DNA of 64,000 nucleotides from an uncultured Candidatus Melainabacteria bacterium (GCA_934726055.1 CAKVCZ010000001.1:1-64000), one strand, 5' to 3'; counted from the stretch's first letter, positions 17,796-26,335 are shown. The notes: generated by a model not told the origin, from the letters alone. Numbers and translations are program-made.

Positions 17796-17822
17796 CGGCT
17801 CATCCAAGATTTGGATGAGCCG
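17796..17822. terminator. Hairpin between convergent alaS and MFS genes
   Basis: A perfect 12-bp stem, CGGCTCATCCAA (17796-17807) against TTGGATGAGCCG (17811-17822), with a 3-base loop. No strong T-tract follows on either strand, so it is a terminator-like hairpin placed between two 3' ends. Confidence 0.6.
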
Positions 17823-17870
17823 TAACACTAAAAAAGACCATACGAATGCAATACACACAAATATAAAATT

Positions 17871-19241
17871 TTATAATTTATCGTCATGTTTTAACAATAC
17901 ACAACATATAAGTGCAATTAAAGCAAATATTCCGCTAAATAGGAAGGTTATAAAGAATGATGAAAGAGTATCCGAATTTGCATTTGTTAAGATAGCTTCA
18001 AAGAATACTATACCTAACAACATCCCAAATCGTCCTACCATTCTGTGAGTACCTGCAACCATGCCGGCAGTCGATTTAGCGGACATACCCATTACATAAT
18101 TGTTGTTTGATGTAATAAAAAATGAAAATGATAATCCGCATAATGCTAAAAACACTATTGACGGAATCACTGAGTTTAATTTCAAAATGCTGGAAAACAT
18201 TAATATATTGAATAACGCAATTGCCATTGCAATTATAGATATTGTCTTTGGTTTAAGTTTTTTAGACAATTTTCCTGAAATAATGCTTGAAATCATATAG
18301 CTCATGGAATAAACCATAACAATAAATCCTATATGAGTAACATCCAAATTCTTTGTTTCGTTTAAAAAGAACGGCATAATAAAGTTCGTACCTGACAAAA
18401 GAACTGATACAAAAAGCATCGCTATATTTGCGTAATCAAAGTTCAAGTTGCCAAAAAATTTTGGATTTAACAACGGAAACTTAAACGTATTAATTCTAAC
18501 AACAAAAAGAGAGAAAAATACAACAAATGCAGCCAACAAAGCCCACATTATTTTTGAATTCCATCCAAAATTATTACCTTGATTTATATAAAGAGTAAAA
18601 CATAGAGCAAAAAGGAAACTTAATAGTGCACCTACGTAATCAAACGGCTTTTTATTAGTATAAGAAAACATATCTTTTGGCAAAACATACATCAAGAAAA
18701 TTATAGCGAAAATACCAATCGGTAAGTTAATAAAAAATATCAATCGCCAAGTCAAAAGTCCTGAAATAAGTCCACTGACAGGAGCACCAAGAGTAATACC
18801 TAAAGCTGCGGCAGAAGCTAAAATTCCAAAAGCCATACCTCTTTGTTCTTGCGGAATATATTTTGCAATGATTGCCTGAGGCAAAGCATATAATATGGAT
18901 GCACCAACACCTTGCAAAAATCTGGATAAAACAAGCATATCCAACTTATAAGAAATTCCACATAATAAAGAACTAATGCTAAATATAAAAAATCCTATAA
19001 CAAATAAATTTTTTAATCCGATTTTATCACCCAATTTACCAAATGTAAGTAAAAGAGAAACAACTGTTAAGTTGTAAGAAAGAGCGACCCATGAAATAGC
19101 CGTTGTTGTAGTACCAAATTGGGCAGCCATAGAAGGAAGCGATACATTTACGACATAAGTATCCAAGTTAACCACAAATGAAGCCATTGCGATTGTGTAA
19201 ATTAAAATCAAATATTTATTTGTCTTAATTATATTTAGCAT
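17871..19241 (-). CDS. MFS exporter of the DHA2 (14-helix) drug/H+ antiporter type
   Basis: An inner-membrane proton-coupled exporter. The DHA2 signature NLDTYVVNVSLP in helix 1 (about residue 25), the loop motif GKLGDKIGLKNLF (A-like) and the motif-C region ALGITLGAPVSGLISG in helix 5 are present; 13-14 hydrophobic helices can be counted over 456 residues. It follows the opine dehydrogenase gene by 14 bases with SD AAGG, so it is probably cotranscribed. The pairing suggests export of the dehydrogenase product; MFS CntE does this for staphylopine in Staphylococcus. The substrate here is inference. Confidence 0.85.
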   Translation of the reverse strand: MLNIIKTNKYLILIYTIAMASFVVNLDTYVVNVSLPSMAAQFGTTTTAISWVALSYNLTVVSLLLTFGKLGDKIGLKNLFVIGFFIFSISSLLCGISYKLDMLVLSRFLQGVGASILYALPQAIIAKYIPQEQRGMAFGILASAAALGITLGAPVSGLISGLLTWRLIFFINLPIGIFAIIFLMYVLPKDMFSYTNKKPFDYVGALLSFLFALCFTLYINQGNNFGWNSKIMWALLAAFVVFFSLFVVRINTFKFPLLNPKFFGNLNFDYANIAMLFVSVLLSGTNFIMPFFLNETKNLDVTHIGFIVMVYSMSYMISSIISGKLSKKLKPKTISIIAMAIALFNILMFSSILKLNSVIPSIVFLALCGLSFSFFITSNNNYVMGMSAKSTAGMVAGTHRMVGRFGMLLGIVFFEAILTNANSDTLSSFFITFLFSGIFALIALICCVLLKHDDKL

Positions 19242-19255
19242 TGTTCCTTAACTAT

Positions 19256-20347
19256 TTATATTTTAGCCACGTTATTTTCTACTAAATGAATATTCTCCGA
19301 ATTAAATCCCAACTTTTGAGCATTTCTTCCAGTTGTCCAATAATCTTCAGCATTACACATACATGCAATATTAATTATTGAATCCATATTTGGAGTCGGG
19401 ATATTTAAAGATGCTCCTAAAGTTGCAATAGGAACCAAGCTATAAGGAATATCTTCACTCACATATCTGTGCTGCATATTTTCAGGAGCACGTTGAGTTT
19501 TGTATGGTTTAATATTCATAATAGTTTCATAAAAATCATTACCTTCAATATTGTACAAGCTTTGCATAATATTTTTCATAGGCATTGTATTAGAGAAGAA
19601 ATGTTTGGCAATTTCAACTCTTTCTGCATCAACTGCCTCGATAATTCTTGCAACACCCGGTGTAATATCATAATATGAATTTTTATACGAACCCATTTGT
19701 TCAATTCTGCTCATATTCATTAATGTTGTAATTGTATGCAATACAGAGCTTGGATTATTAAAACTTGTTTGCCAAGCATTTTGAGCTTTGTAGAATTGAG
19801 GATACAATGTATTTAAAACACTCAAAGCTTCATCCGTTCTTTCTTCAGGGAATGCTGCGAATTGAACTTTTTCTTTTATACTTTTAATTAGAACTTTTGC
19901 AGGACCTGTAATTTTTGTTGTATAAATAAACGATGCTGTTTCGCAAACAATAAAATCTTCTGCTCTGCCAAATTCTTTTAACTCATTGTAAAAATTAATT
20001 GCAGAAAATCCACCGCAAGGATATACAACAATTTGACCTTTTTCTCCATATCGCATTATATCTTCGTTATAAACTTCTTGAGCAAACGCAGGAACATTAA
20101 CAAAAATAATTTGAGCATCTTTTATTGCATCTCTAACATTATGAACAATAAAATCAGCCTTTACGTCAATTGGACATTTATGATTTGTAGTAACACCTTC
20201 AACATGAATACTACCTGCCGCCTCAATTAACTTCAAGTTTAAACTGTGATTTTCAACCGCATACAAGTTAACATCATAACCTTGTAATCTTAAATCACTA
20301 GACATTGCAACACCGCCATGACCGGCTCCTAAAATTGCTATTTTCAT
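19256..20347 (-). CDS. Opine-type (octopine/nopaline/staphylopine-like) dehydrogenase
   Basis: An NAD(P)-dependent enzyme expected to reduce the imine formed between an amino compound and a 2-oxo acid. The Rossmann motif LGAGHGGVAMSSDL is at residues 5-18. The C-terminal opine-dehydrogenase domain shows NPSSVLHTI, YDITPGVARIIEAVDAER and EDIPYSLVPIATLGA, and ends with a helical region (residues ~310-363). GAGGAAACAAA precedes ATG 20347, and the start overlaps the previous stop by four bases (ATGA), indicating coupled translation. The neighbours are an MFS exporter and a DtxR-family regulator with operator-like palindromes, an arrangement like opine metallophore loci, but no CntL/nicotianamine-synthase homologue is visible. 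Confidence 0.85.
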   Translation of the reverse strand: MKIAILGAGHGGVAMSSDLRLQGYDVNLYAVENHSLNLKLIEAAGSIHVEGVTTNHKCPIDVKADFIVHNVRDAIKDAQIIFVNVPAFAQEVYNEDIMRYGEKGQIVVYPCGGFSAINFYNELKEFGRAEDFIVCETASFIYTTKITGPAKVLIKSIKEKVQFAAFPEERTDEALSVLNTLYPQFYKAQNAWQTSFNNPSSVLHTITTLMNMSRIEQMGSYKNSYYDITPGVARIIEAVDAERVEIAKHFFSNTMPMKNIMQSLYNIEGNDFYETIMNIKPYKTQRAPENMQHRYVSEDIPYSLVPIATLGASLNIPTPNMDSIINIACMCNAEDYWTTGRNAQKLGFNSENIHLVENNVAKI

Positions 20348-20925
20348 TTTGTTTCCTCTCCTTTGTGGGTAATATATTTTTCTGTAAAACTTTCAACTGT
20401 TTCTGTAACTTTATCTGATATAATTTGGAACGCAAGTCCTGAAATTATATACGTAGCAACATTCTTAACTTTTTCTGGATTTTTACTTAAAAAAGATAGT
20501 GGTTTTGTAACAAAGCTTGATACTATACTGGAAGTCTTTTGTAGAATATTAGCACCACTTTTTGAATTCATGATACCTTCAATTGCTAATTTTGCCCCAA
20601 AACCACTTAAAAAAGAAGTAATTGATAATAATTTATGTTTTGTACTTTTACCTTTATTTGATATACAAGAATTTACAACACCATCAACAAGAGCAACAGC
20701 ATCTAAATTGATATCTGTATATTTTGCACATTTTTCAAAACCGCTTTTAGCAAAAAAGTCATATCCATTTTTAACATTTTTTGCAAACTTAAATTTTGAA
20801 TTTCCTGCAGTTTGTAAAACATTATTTGCTTCTATCAAAACTTCAGGAAGTTTTGTACAATTTCCTTTGAATAAATCTTTACTGTCTGTATATAATGAAT
20901 ATATTTCGGATACTGCATTACACAT
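20344..20925 (-). CDS. Unknown protein, first gene of the opine dehydrogenase operon
   Basis: A 193-residue protein that I do not recognise. It begins MCNAVSEIYSLY and contains four Cys spread through the first ~90 residues (MC, NC, KC, SC). Around 95-125 and 155-180 it has moderately hydrophobic helices (LLSITSFLSGFGAKLAIEGI, VATYIISGLAFQIISDKV) that could be membrane-associated, and it ends with a Lys/Glu tail. SD AAGGG lies about ten bases before the ATG. Two palindromes and a promoter lie just upstream. It occupies the place of the missing amino-donor synthase in a metallophore operon, but nothing in its sequence proves an enzymatic role. Confidence 0.75.
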   Translation of the reverse strand: MCNAVSEIYSLYTDSKDLFKGNCTKLPEVLIEANNVLQTAGNSKFKFAKNVKNGYDFFAKSGFEKCAKYTDINLDAVALVDGVVNSCISNKGKSTKHKLLSITSFLSGFGAKLAIEGIMNSKSGANILQKTSSIVSSFVTKPLSFLSKNPEKVKNVATYIISGLAFQIISDKVTETVESFTEKYITHKGEETK

Positions 20926-20940
20926 TCAATTAATTCCCTT

Positions 20941-20960
20941 TTGTTAGCATAGCCTAACAA
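20941..20960. promoter_or_regulatory. Operator-like palindrome 1 of the metalloregulated operon
   Basis: TTGTTAG-N6-CTAACAA, 7-bp arms, directly upstream of the SD of the unknown protein and about +12 to +31 from the inferred transcription start. The arms are the same as in palindrome 2. Confidence 0.6.
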
Positions 20961-20978
20961 TTTCTACAAGATTATGAT

Positions 20979-21008
20979 ATCATAAAGCAAATAAAAATGT
21001 TAGGTAAA
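20979..21008 (-). promoter_or_regulatory. Probable promoter of the unknown-opine dehydrogenase-MFS operon
   Basis: On the minus strand TTTACC (21003-21008), 18-bp spacer, TATGAT (20979-20984). The -35 lies inside palindrome 2, so repressor binding there would block it. Confidence 0.45.
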
Positions 21009-21015
21009 ACTAACA
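20998..21015. promoter_or_regulatory. Operator-like palindrome 2 of the metalloregulated operon
   Basis: TGTTAG-N6-CTAACA, overlapping the inferred -35 and centred 56 bp from palindrome 1. The shape (short arms around a 6-base centre) is like operators of DtxR/MntR/TroR regulators; the regulator gene ends four bases away. Confidence 0.6.
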
Positions 21016-21019
21016 ATAT

Positions 21020-21403
21020 TTACAATTTGTTACACTTTATAAATTCTTCAATCTTTTGAAAAGCAAGTGGAGTAATGATGTGCTCTATTTTACATGCATT
21101 CAATTCTGCTTCATTCTTTGGAAGTTTTAAAACAGAGCTAAAGAATTTACATAGGGTATTATGCTTTACAATAATTTCTTTTGCTAAATTTATCCCTTCT
21201 TGAGTCAATTCAATTGGCTGATAGCGACCATACTTTATATAACCCTTTTGTTCCAGTCTTTGCAAGGCTTCAGTAACAGATGCACGAGATATTGAAAATT
21301 TATTTGCAATATCAACAGCCTTAACAGTTGACTTTTCCTGCATTGTTTCGTATATAAACTCTAAGTAATCTTCCAGAGTTGCTGATATTTTTAAATTTGA
21401 CAT
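21020..21403 (-). CDS. DtxR/MntR-family metal-dependent transcriptional repressor
   Basis: A 127-residue regulator with a winged helix (VDIANKFSISRASVTEALQRLEQKGYI) and the metal-binding dimer domain but no SH3-like third domain. The metal ligands can be read: EDYLE matches the Asp/Glu pair of MntR (D8, E11), KHNTL gives the conserved His, and ACKIEH matches the Cys-x-x-Glu-His of DtxR (C102, E105, H106). The site is therefore a mixture of MntR and DtxR types. There is no SD; a likely -10 TAGAAT ends only a few bases before ATG, so the mRNA may be nearly leaderless. A TGTTAG half-site overlaps that -10, hinting at autoregulation. Confidence 0.88.
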   Translation of the reverse strand: MSNLKISATLEDYLEFIYETMQEKSTVKAVDIANKFSISRASVTEALQRLEQKGYIKYGRYQPIELTQEGINLAKEIIVKHNTLCKFFSSVLKLPKNEAELNACKIEHIITPLAFQKIEEFIKCNKL

Positions 21404-21471
21404 AAATGTATTCTAACACAAAAGAAATTTCTTGTTTATGATATTATTTTATAAAATTAAAAGGAAATAAA

Positions 21472-21912
21472 ATGATATTAAAAATAGAAAGATTAAAAAA
21501 CAATAGAATATTACCTGAATACAAAACTCAAGGTGCTGCCGGCATGGATTTGTGTGCGGCGATTGATGAACCTATTATACTAAAGCCAATGGAAAGAAAA
21601 CTTATCCCGACAGGCTTAAAAATAGAACTTGAACACGGATATGAGGCACAAATAAGACCTCGTTCAGGGTTATCAATAAAACATGGAATAACTTTAATAA
21701 ATTGTGTTGGAACAATTGATGAAGATTACAGAGGTGAAGTTTGCGTTCCTATTGTAAACCTTTCACAAGAGGAATATACAATTCAACCTGATGAGAGAAT
21801 TGCACAAATGGTTATTGCAAAATACGAACAGGCAAAAATAGAGGTTGTAACAGAATTAACTCAAACCCAACGAGGTGCAGGCGGCTTCGGCTCAACAGGG
21901 AAAGTTGATTAA
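21472..21912 (+). CDS. dut: dUTP diphosphatase
   Basis: A trimeric dUTPase that hydrolyses dUTP to dUMP and keeps uracil out of DNA. All five motifs are visible: AGMDLCA (1), RPRSGLS (2), GTIDEDYRGEV (3, with the Tyr of the uracil pocket), RIAQMVI (4) and RGAGGFGSTG (5). Length 146 is normal. AAAAGGAAATAAA precedes the ATG. It is transcribed divergently from the metalloregulator gene and converges on a prepilin gene three bases away. Confidence 0.96.
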   Translation: MILKIERLKNNRILPEYKTQGAAGMDLCAAIDEPIILKPMERKLIPTGLKIELEHGYEAQIRPRSGLSIKHGITLINCVGTIDEDYRGEVCVPIVNLSQEEYTIQPDERIAQMVIAKYEQAKIEVVTELTQTQRGAGGFGSTGKVD

Positions 21913-21914
21913 AT

Positions 21915-22808
21915 TTATTTGCAGCTTGTTACTTGACCGTCAGAAGTTTTCCAGCCCAAGACTTTTCCATTTGGACAAGTTAATTTACCGGATCCATCTT
22001 CTTTTGCAATAAGGTAATCTAAATTACCATTTTCTATTACCCAAGCAGTACATGTAGACATAACAAATAAATTACCAATACAGTAAGAACCCGCATTTGT
22101 CCCACCATAACCATCATTTGTTGCACCTTGAGGTATTATTGAATCCTTCATTATTGAAAAACTAAAATAATCAATACCTGCCTTATTTTTTCCTTTATTT
22201 TTACCATCAATATCAACTGCAATTTTTCCACAAGTTTTAATGTTATTAACTGTGTTATTACACGTTAAATCAATATCTGCATTCCGACCATTTCCACAAA
22301 TTTCAACCGCAACACCATTTGGTAATAAAAAGCTATAACTTGGATTTCCATAATCAAGACAATCCCCCGATACATAACTACTTTTTGGCCCTTCATTTCG
22401 ATAAACATTATTAAAACAACCAGAACGAGCCGTACCACAGACTTTTGAAACTTTCATAAAATACATTAATCTATTTGCAAAACATTCTTGTTGACTTGAT
22501 ACCGTACAAGTATTTTTCCAAGTACCAATGGGTCCATACTTTGCAACGGCTCTGCCATAAGCTTCGTTCAATTCAGAATATACATTTTTTAATCTGGTAA
22601 CTTTTTCCATATCACCGGTTGAATTGTTTAAGTTCGGTATTGTCAATGCAGCTACAATACCTATTACGCCCATTACAATTAGGGTTTCTGCAAGAGTAAA
22701 TGCTATAAATTTCTTTATATATCTATCAACAAAGGAGCTTATCAAGCCTAAACTATTATTGCTACTAAGTTTTACCCCCACTCCCTTTAGCTGAAATAGT
22801 TTATTCAT
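21915..22808 (-). CDS. Prepilin-like protein with type IV pilin helix and long leader
   Basis: A pilin/pseudopilin-type protein. The hydrophobic class III signal helix AFTLAETLIVMGVIGIVAAL begins near residue 36, with the Glu at position +5 after the expected cleavage before Phe. Cleavage would be after Ala, not the usual Gly. The leader is unusually long (~36 residues), and the start at 22808 is supported by a strong AAAGGAG. The C-terminal globular part has about a dozen Cys (for example CGTARSGCF, CTAWV), suggesting disulfides. It is paralogous to the protein at 33182-34033. No pilus assembly genes are adjacent. Confidence 0.85.
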   Translation of the reverse strand: MNKLFQLKGVGVKLSSNNSLGLISSFVDRYIKKFIAFTLAETLIVMGVIGIVAALTIPNLNNSTGDMEKVTRLKNVYSELNEAYGRAVAKYGPIGTWKNTCTVSSQQECFANRLMYFMKVSKVCGTARSGCFNNVYRNEGPKSSYVSGDCLDYGNPSYSFLLPNGVAVEICGNGRNADIDLTCNNTVNNIKTCGKIAVDIDGKNKGKNKAGIDYFSFSIMKDSIIPQGATNDGYGGTNAGSYCIGNLFVMSTCTAWVIENGNLDYLIAKEDGSGKLTCPNGKVLGWKTSDGQVTSCK

Positions 22809-22919
22809 TGTTATTTTCTCCTTTCAAAACTTTAAAACGGTTATTATACTTTTCTCCTAACTATTTTATCAAAGTAAATTTTGCTTTAAAGAATATTATA
22901 TATATTACACATTTTACAA

Positions 22920-24221
22920 TTAATCTAACGGATTTATAACAATTCCGGACAACAATTTTGGATAAAAATATGTTGATTTTTGAGGCATACGTTCACCTGC
23001 TTCAGATATTCTTTTTATATCTTGAATTTTTGGATATGCCATTATGAATGAGGCTTCTGCTTTTCCGCTATCTATCATATCAAACGCTTCTTCTTCCTGT
23101 TTGATATACAAAATTCCGTCTTGAGCCATTTGTTCTTCTTGTGTATAACCCAATTCTTTTGAAATAATTACTTTGTGTAATACAATCAAATCAAGAGTTT
23201 TTAATACTTCAGGAACTTTATATTCCTCCAAAATATCATTAACATTTTCTCTTAATTTTAATAAATAGAATTTGTTAACGTTTTTCATGTACAAGCCCAT
23301 AGAAATACGTTCTTTAGAAGATTTTTCAATTTCTTCTAACAACTTCGCTTTCATTTCAGCTTTTGTTTTGCCGTCAAAAACAAATTCTTCTACATCATAG
23401 TATTTTTTTACTTTTTCCAACAATACATAAGGTTCAACCCAACGAGTTAAAATACGATGAGTCGGGAAGATTAATAAATCATCTTCAAGGTTTGTAAAAT
23501 AACTCATAACGTATTTTGTTTTGTCGTTATTATCTGAAGAATTAACAAAATTTCTGTAATTCATAGCTGTTTCATAGCGATGATGACCGTCTGCAATTAA
23601 ACATGTTTTATCACTTAAAACCTTTTCAATTAAAGAAATCGTTTTTTCATCATCAATTTTATACACTATATTTTGAACACCCAAATCGTCTGTTACATCA
23701 ATAAACGGCTTTTGAGAGTAATCAATAGCATTTTCTATTTGTTTTTCAGGATCAGAATATACCAAAAATACTTGTGAAAAATTAGCTTTGCATTTTTTAG
23801 TCAAGTTTAATCTGTCCTCTTTTGGACCACCCATTGTATATTCGTGCGGAAGAATATTCTTTGTAGAAAAATCTTCAATACGATTTCTTGCAATAAAACC
23901 TTTTCTTGTTATCTTTTTACCATTCTTTTCATAATTTTGAATTATATAAAAGATACAAGGTTTTTCTGTTTTTACTAAAACCCCTTCTTTTAACCAGTTT
24001 TGATAATTTTTATAAGCTTCGTTATATCTGTTATTTTCATCAGACAAATCCGTAGAATTGTTTGCTAATATTAATTTAACAAAGTTAAACTCACTTCTCG
24101 ATTCAAGTTCATCTCTATATTCATCTGATATTACATCATAAGGCGGTGCAATAACATCTGTCATATTAACTTTTTCTTGATTGTAAACAATCGCATCAAT
24201 CGGTTTAACTTCAATTGTCAT
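22920..24221 (-). CDS. DUF1015 family protein
   Basis: A conserved bacterial protein of unknown biochemical function, 433 residues, the family's normal length. It shows the family motifs VIAPPYDVISDEYRDEL near the N terminus (~25-40) and LIADGHHRYETAMNYR (about residue 210). It is cytoplasmic, without a signal or membrane segment. SD AAGGAG precedes ATG 24221. No neighbour gives a functional hint; it stands between a prepilin and the divergent FlhA-C-like gene. Confidence 0.88.
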   Translation of the reverse strand: MTIEVKPIDAIVYNQEKVNMTDVIAPPYDVISDEYRDELESRSEFNFVKLILANNSTDLSDENNRYNEAYKNYQNWLKEGVLVKTEKPCIFYIIQNYEKNGKKITRKGFIARNRIEDFSTKNILPHEYTMGGPKEDRLNLTKKCKANFSQVFLVYSDPEKQIENAIDYSQKPFIDVTDDLGVQNIVYKIDDEKTISLIEKVLSDKTCLIADGHHRYETAMNYRNFVNSSDNNDKTKYVMSYFTNLEDDLLIFPTHRILTRWVEPYVLLEKVKKYYDVEEFVFDGKTKAEMKAKLLEEIEKSSKERISMGLYMKNVNKFYLLKLRENVNDILEEYKVPEVLKTLDLIVLHKVIISKELGYTQEEQMAQDGILYIKQEEEAFDMIDSGKAEASFIMAYPKIQDIKRISEAGERMPQKSTYFYPKLLSGIVINPLD

Positions 24222-24322
24222 AATATCTCCTTAACTGTTAATTCTTATGAGTTAATTATAATACAAAAATTTTTATTTACTTTTTATGTTGACTTTTTAT
24301 TTTACATCCTTAAATAAAAAAT

Positions 24323-24958
24323 ATGCTAGAGAAAATAAAACAACTATTAAAACTAAATAAAAAAGAGCCCGTTGAATCTGTTGAAGATCAAATAAACGAT
24401 ATGTTTAAATCTTTGTCCGTTGATGAGTTGAGAATTATTGTAGGCGAAGACCTAATAGGAATCGCACCTGCCATTTGTCAAAGAATTCAGGAACTACGAA
24501 AAAAAATCAAAGAGGAAAAAGGATTTATCATGCCGGCAGTTAGAATTATTGACGATTTTGATTTGCAAGAAAACGAATATCAAATTCAAGTTAAAAACAA
24601 AACCGTTTTCACCGGATACACAGTACCTAAAGAAACTTATGCATGTGATGAAATTTCTAAAAATATGGAAATAAGCTGCATGGAAAATTTAGATTTGGTA
24701 TTTACAAATGAAATTACGGAAAAATACATAAATGCTGTTCAATCACGCAATGGATGGCTTGTATGGAATGTTTCACATTTGATACCCGTAACAGGAATTA
24801 AAGTTATTCTTGTAAATTTGCTAAAAAACGGTAAATCAATAAACGACATCACGTACATATTTGAAAAAATCTGTGAAGCAGCAACAAAAGAAAAAGATTG
24901 GTGTTCAATGAGAGATCCTTACAAAATTGCAAAAGCAATAAACACCGAAATTCAATAA
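24323..24958 (+). CDS. Free-standing FlhA cytoplasmic-domain-like protein
   Basis: A 211-residue soluble protein that resembles part of the cytosolic domain of the flagellar/type III export gate FlhA, without the membrane half. The stretch IVGEDLIGIAPAICQRIQELRKK-to-FIMPAVRIID aligns by eye with VEMGGDLLERIAQIRRQ-to-IVLPSIRVKD of the FlhA encoded at 54748-56856. QENEYQIQVKNKTVFTG likewise matches SPNTYQIKLKGVPVEAG, and the later INDITYIFEKICEA matches VRDLKTILETIS. It is far from the flagellar operon. It may bind chaperone-cargo complexes or regulate export; that is inference. No clear SD precedes the ATG. Confidence 0.65.
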   Translation: MLEKIKQLLKLNKKEPVESVEDQINDMFKSLSVDELRIIVGEDLIGIAPAICQRIQELRKKIKEEKGFIMPAVRIIDDFDLQENEYQIQVKNKTVFTGYTVPKETYACDEISKNMEISCMENLDLVFTNEITEKYINAVQSRNGWLVWNVSHLIPVTGIKVILVNLLKNGKSINDITYIFEKICEAATKEKDWCSMRDPYKIAKAINTEIQ

Positions 24959-25077
24959 CAACATGGTTTTTAGCATGTAAACTTTTGTTAAATTTATTAT
25001 TTTCATGAGGCACTTTTTATAACTTTATTTTGTTTACATGAGTATAAGTAAGTTATAAGTGTGTGAAAGGGAAAATC

Positions 25078-26265
25078 TTGAATATTAATCGTATTTCTGC
25101 AAATAATGCTGCAGTAACAAAACCTAGTTTTACATCTCAATATGTAACCTTGTCAGAAAAGAATCTAGGTCAGGATATAGCAAAAAATGTTGTAGATAAT
25201 TTTAACGGAAAGATTTTACCGGAACTAAAGAAAACACAAAAACAAGAATGCCAAGAAATTATAAATTCAGCAGGTGCAGGTAAAGTTATCAGCAAACCTG
25301 AAGATTTCCAAAATAATGTAAATTTCTTTGCTCTTGCAGCAGGCTCAGGCAGCCGCTTTAAAGCATTAGCAAAAGAAGTAGGTAATTATAACAAAATCAG
25401 TTTACCATTTAAAATTGGTAAAAACGAAAACATTCACATGCTCGATTTTGCTATGACTATGGGTAAATACTTCATTGATGACAAAGGTTCTGAAAAAATT
25501 ATATCTTCAGTTCCATCCGGTTCATTTGGTGATATCATAAAACATTACCAAGCAGGTAATCCTATTAAAGATACCATTGTTTGCTGCGGAGACAACGTTT
25601 TTGGCGACAAATCTTCGGAAATAATGAGCTTTTTCACAAAAGCAATGAATAACCCAAACAAACATGTTGCTCTTGTTGGTGTTGGCAGAGCACCTGAAGT
25701 TGCAGCAAAAAGATTTGGTGTACTTGAAGCCGCAGATAACAATGGTGGAGATGTTTTAAAATTAAAAGGTTTCAGCGAAAAACCGGAACTTGAAGAAGCA
25801 AAAAAATTAGCTGTTAATGGCGAAAATATTACAAATACAGGTTTATTCTATATCAGTAAAGAAGCTATGGAAAAATTGATGGAAGAAATTAACCGTGGCG
25901 AAAATCACATTAAAAAGAATGATACAGAACTTTATGACTTTGCAAATGCAGTAAAATATGTTCACAGCAAATTACCTGAATGGTTTGGTGTTGAATCAAC
26001 TGAAGGTGCTGATATTAAAGTTGTAAAAACTTGGGAAGATGTTGGCGAACCAAATGCATTATACTCTTTTGCAAATGAAGTTAAAAACGGACAATTTTTA
26101 CAAAACTTCCCTAAAAAATTGGCTAATAAAATTAAAAAATCTTTCGAACAAAGAGTTCATCTAAATGATGAAAAACCATATATCAATTTTTCAGATTCTA
26201 CAAAAGTTTCAAAAGAAAAAATCGAAAAATCAAATAATATTGAAGGAGTAAATATAGTAGTTTAA
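25078..26265 (+). CDS. Sugar-phosphate nucleotidyltransferase (GlgC-like)
   Basis: A nucleotidyltransferase-fold enzyme of the NDP-sugar pyrophosphorylase type. The family signature appears as FFALAAGSGSRFKALAKE (about residue 85), a variant of LAGGxGxRL. It is followed by CCGDNVFGD (the metal-binding Asp region) and GFSEKPELEEAKKL, which matches the FxEKP motif. I chose TTG at 25078, with GAAAGGG six bases upstream, giving MNINRISANN; a GTG at 25063 is the alternative. The first ~60 residues are an extra N-terminal tail with PSFTSQ. ADP-glucose synthesis for glycogen would fit the two GH13 enzymes in the window, but the sugar is not determined. Confidence 0.75.
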   Translation: MNINRISANNAAVTKPSFTSQYVTLSEKNLGQDIAKNVVDNFNGKILPELKKTQKQECQEIINSAGAGKVISKPEDFQNNVNFFALAAGSGSRFKALAKEVGNYNKISLPFKIGKNENIHMLDFAMTMGKYFIDDKGSEKIISSVPSGSFGDIIKHYQAGNPIKDTIVCCGDNVFGDKSSEIMSFFTKAMNNPNKHVALVGVGRAPEVAAKRFGVLEAADNNGGDVLKLKGFSEKPELEEAKKLAVNGENITNTGLFYISKEAMEKLMEEINRGENHIKKNDTELYDFANAVKYVHSKLPEWFGVESTEGADIKVVKTWEDVGEPNALYSFANEVKNGQFLQNFPKKLANKIKKSFEQRVHLNDEKPYINFSDSTKVSKEKIEKSNNIEGVNIVV

Positions 26266-26295
26266 GAATAAACATAAATACCTATAAACAAAGAA

Positions 26296-26335
26296 AAAAC
26301 GGTGGCAATGGAGATTTCATTGATCATCGTTTTTC
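26296..26335 (+). terminator. Intrinsic terminator after the nucleotidyltransferase gene
   Basis: AACGGTG (26298-26304) pairs with CATCGTT (26325-26331), with one wobble pair, and AATG with CATT inside; TTTTT follows. Confidence 0.7.

Noticed and set aside
20363..20947. 194-residue open frame antisense to the unknown operon protein
   Set aside because: The minus-strand frame has an SD, an ATGA overlap with the dehydrogenase gene and the promoter and operators; the plus-strand frame is its shadow and would run through the operator.
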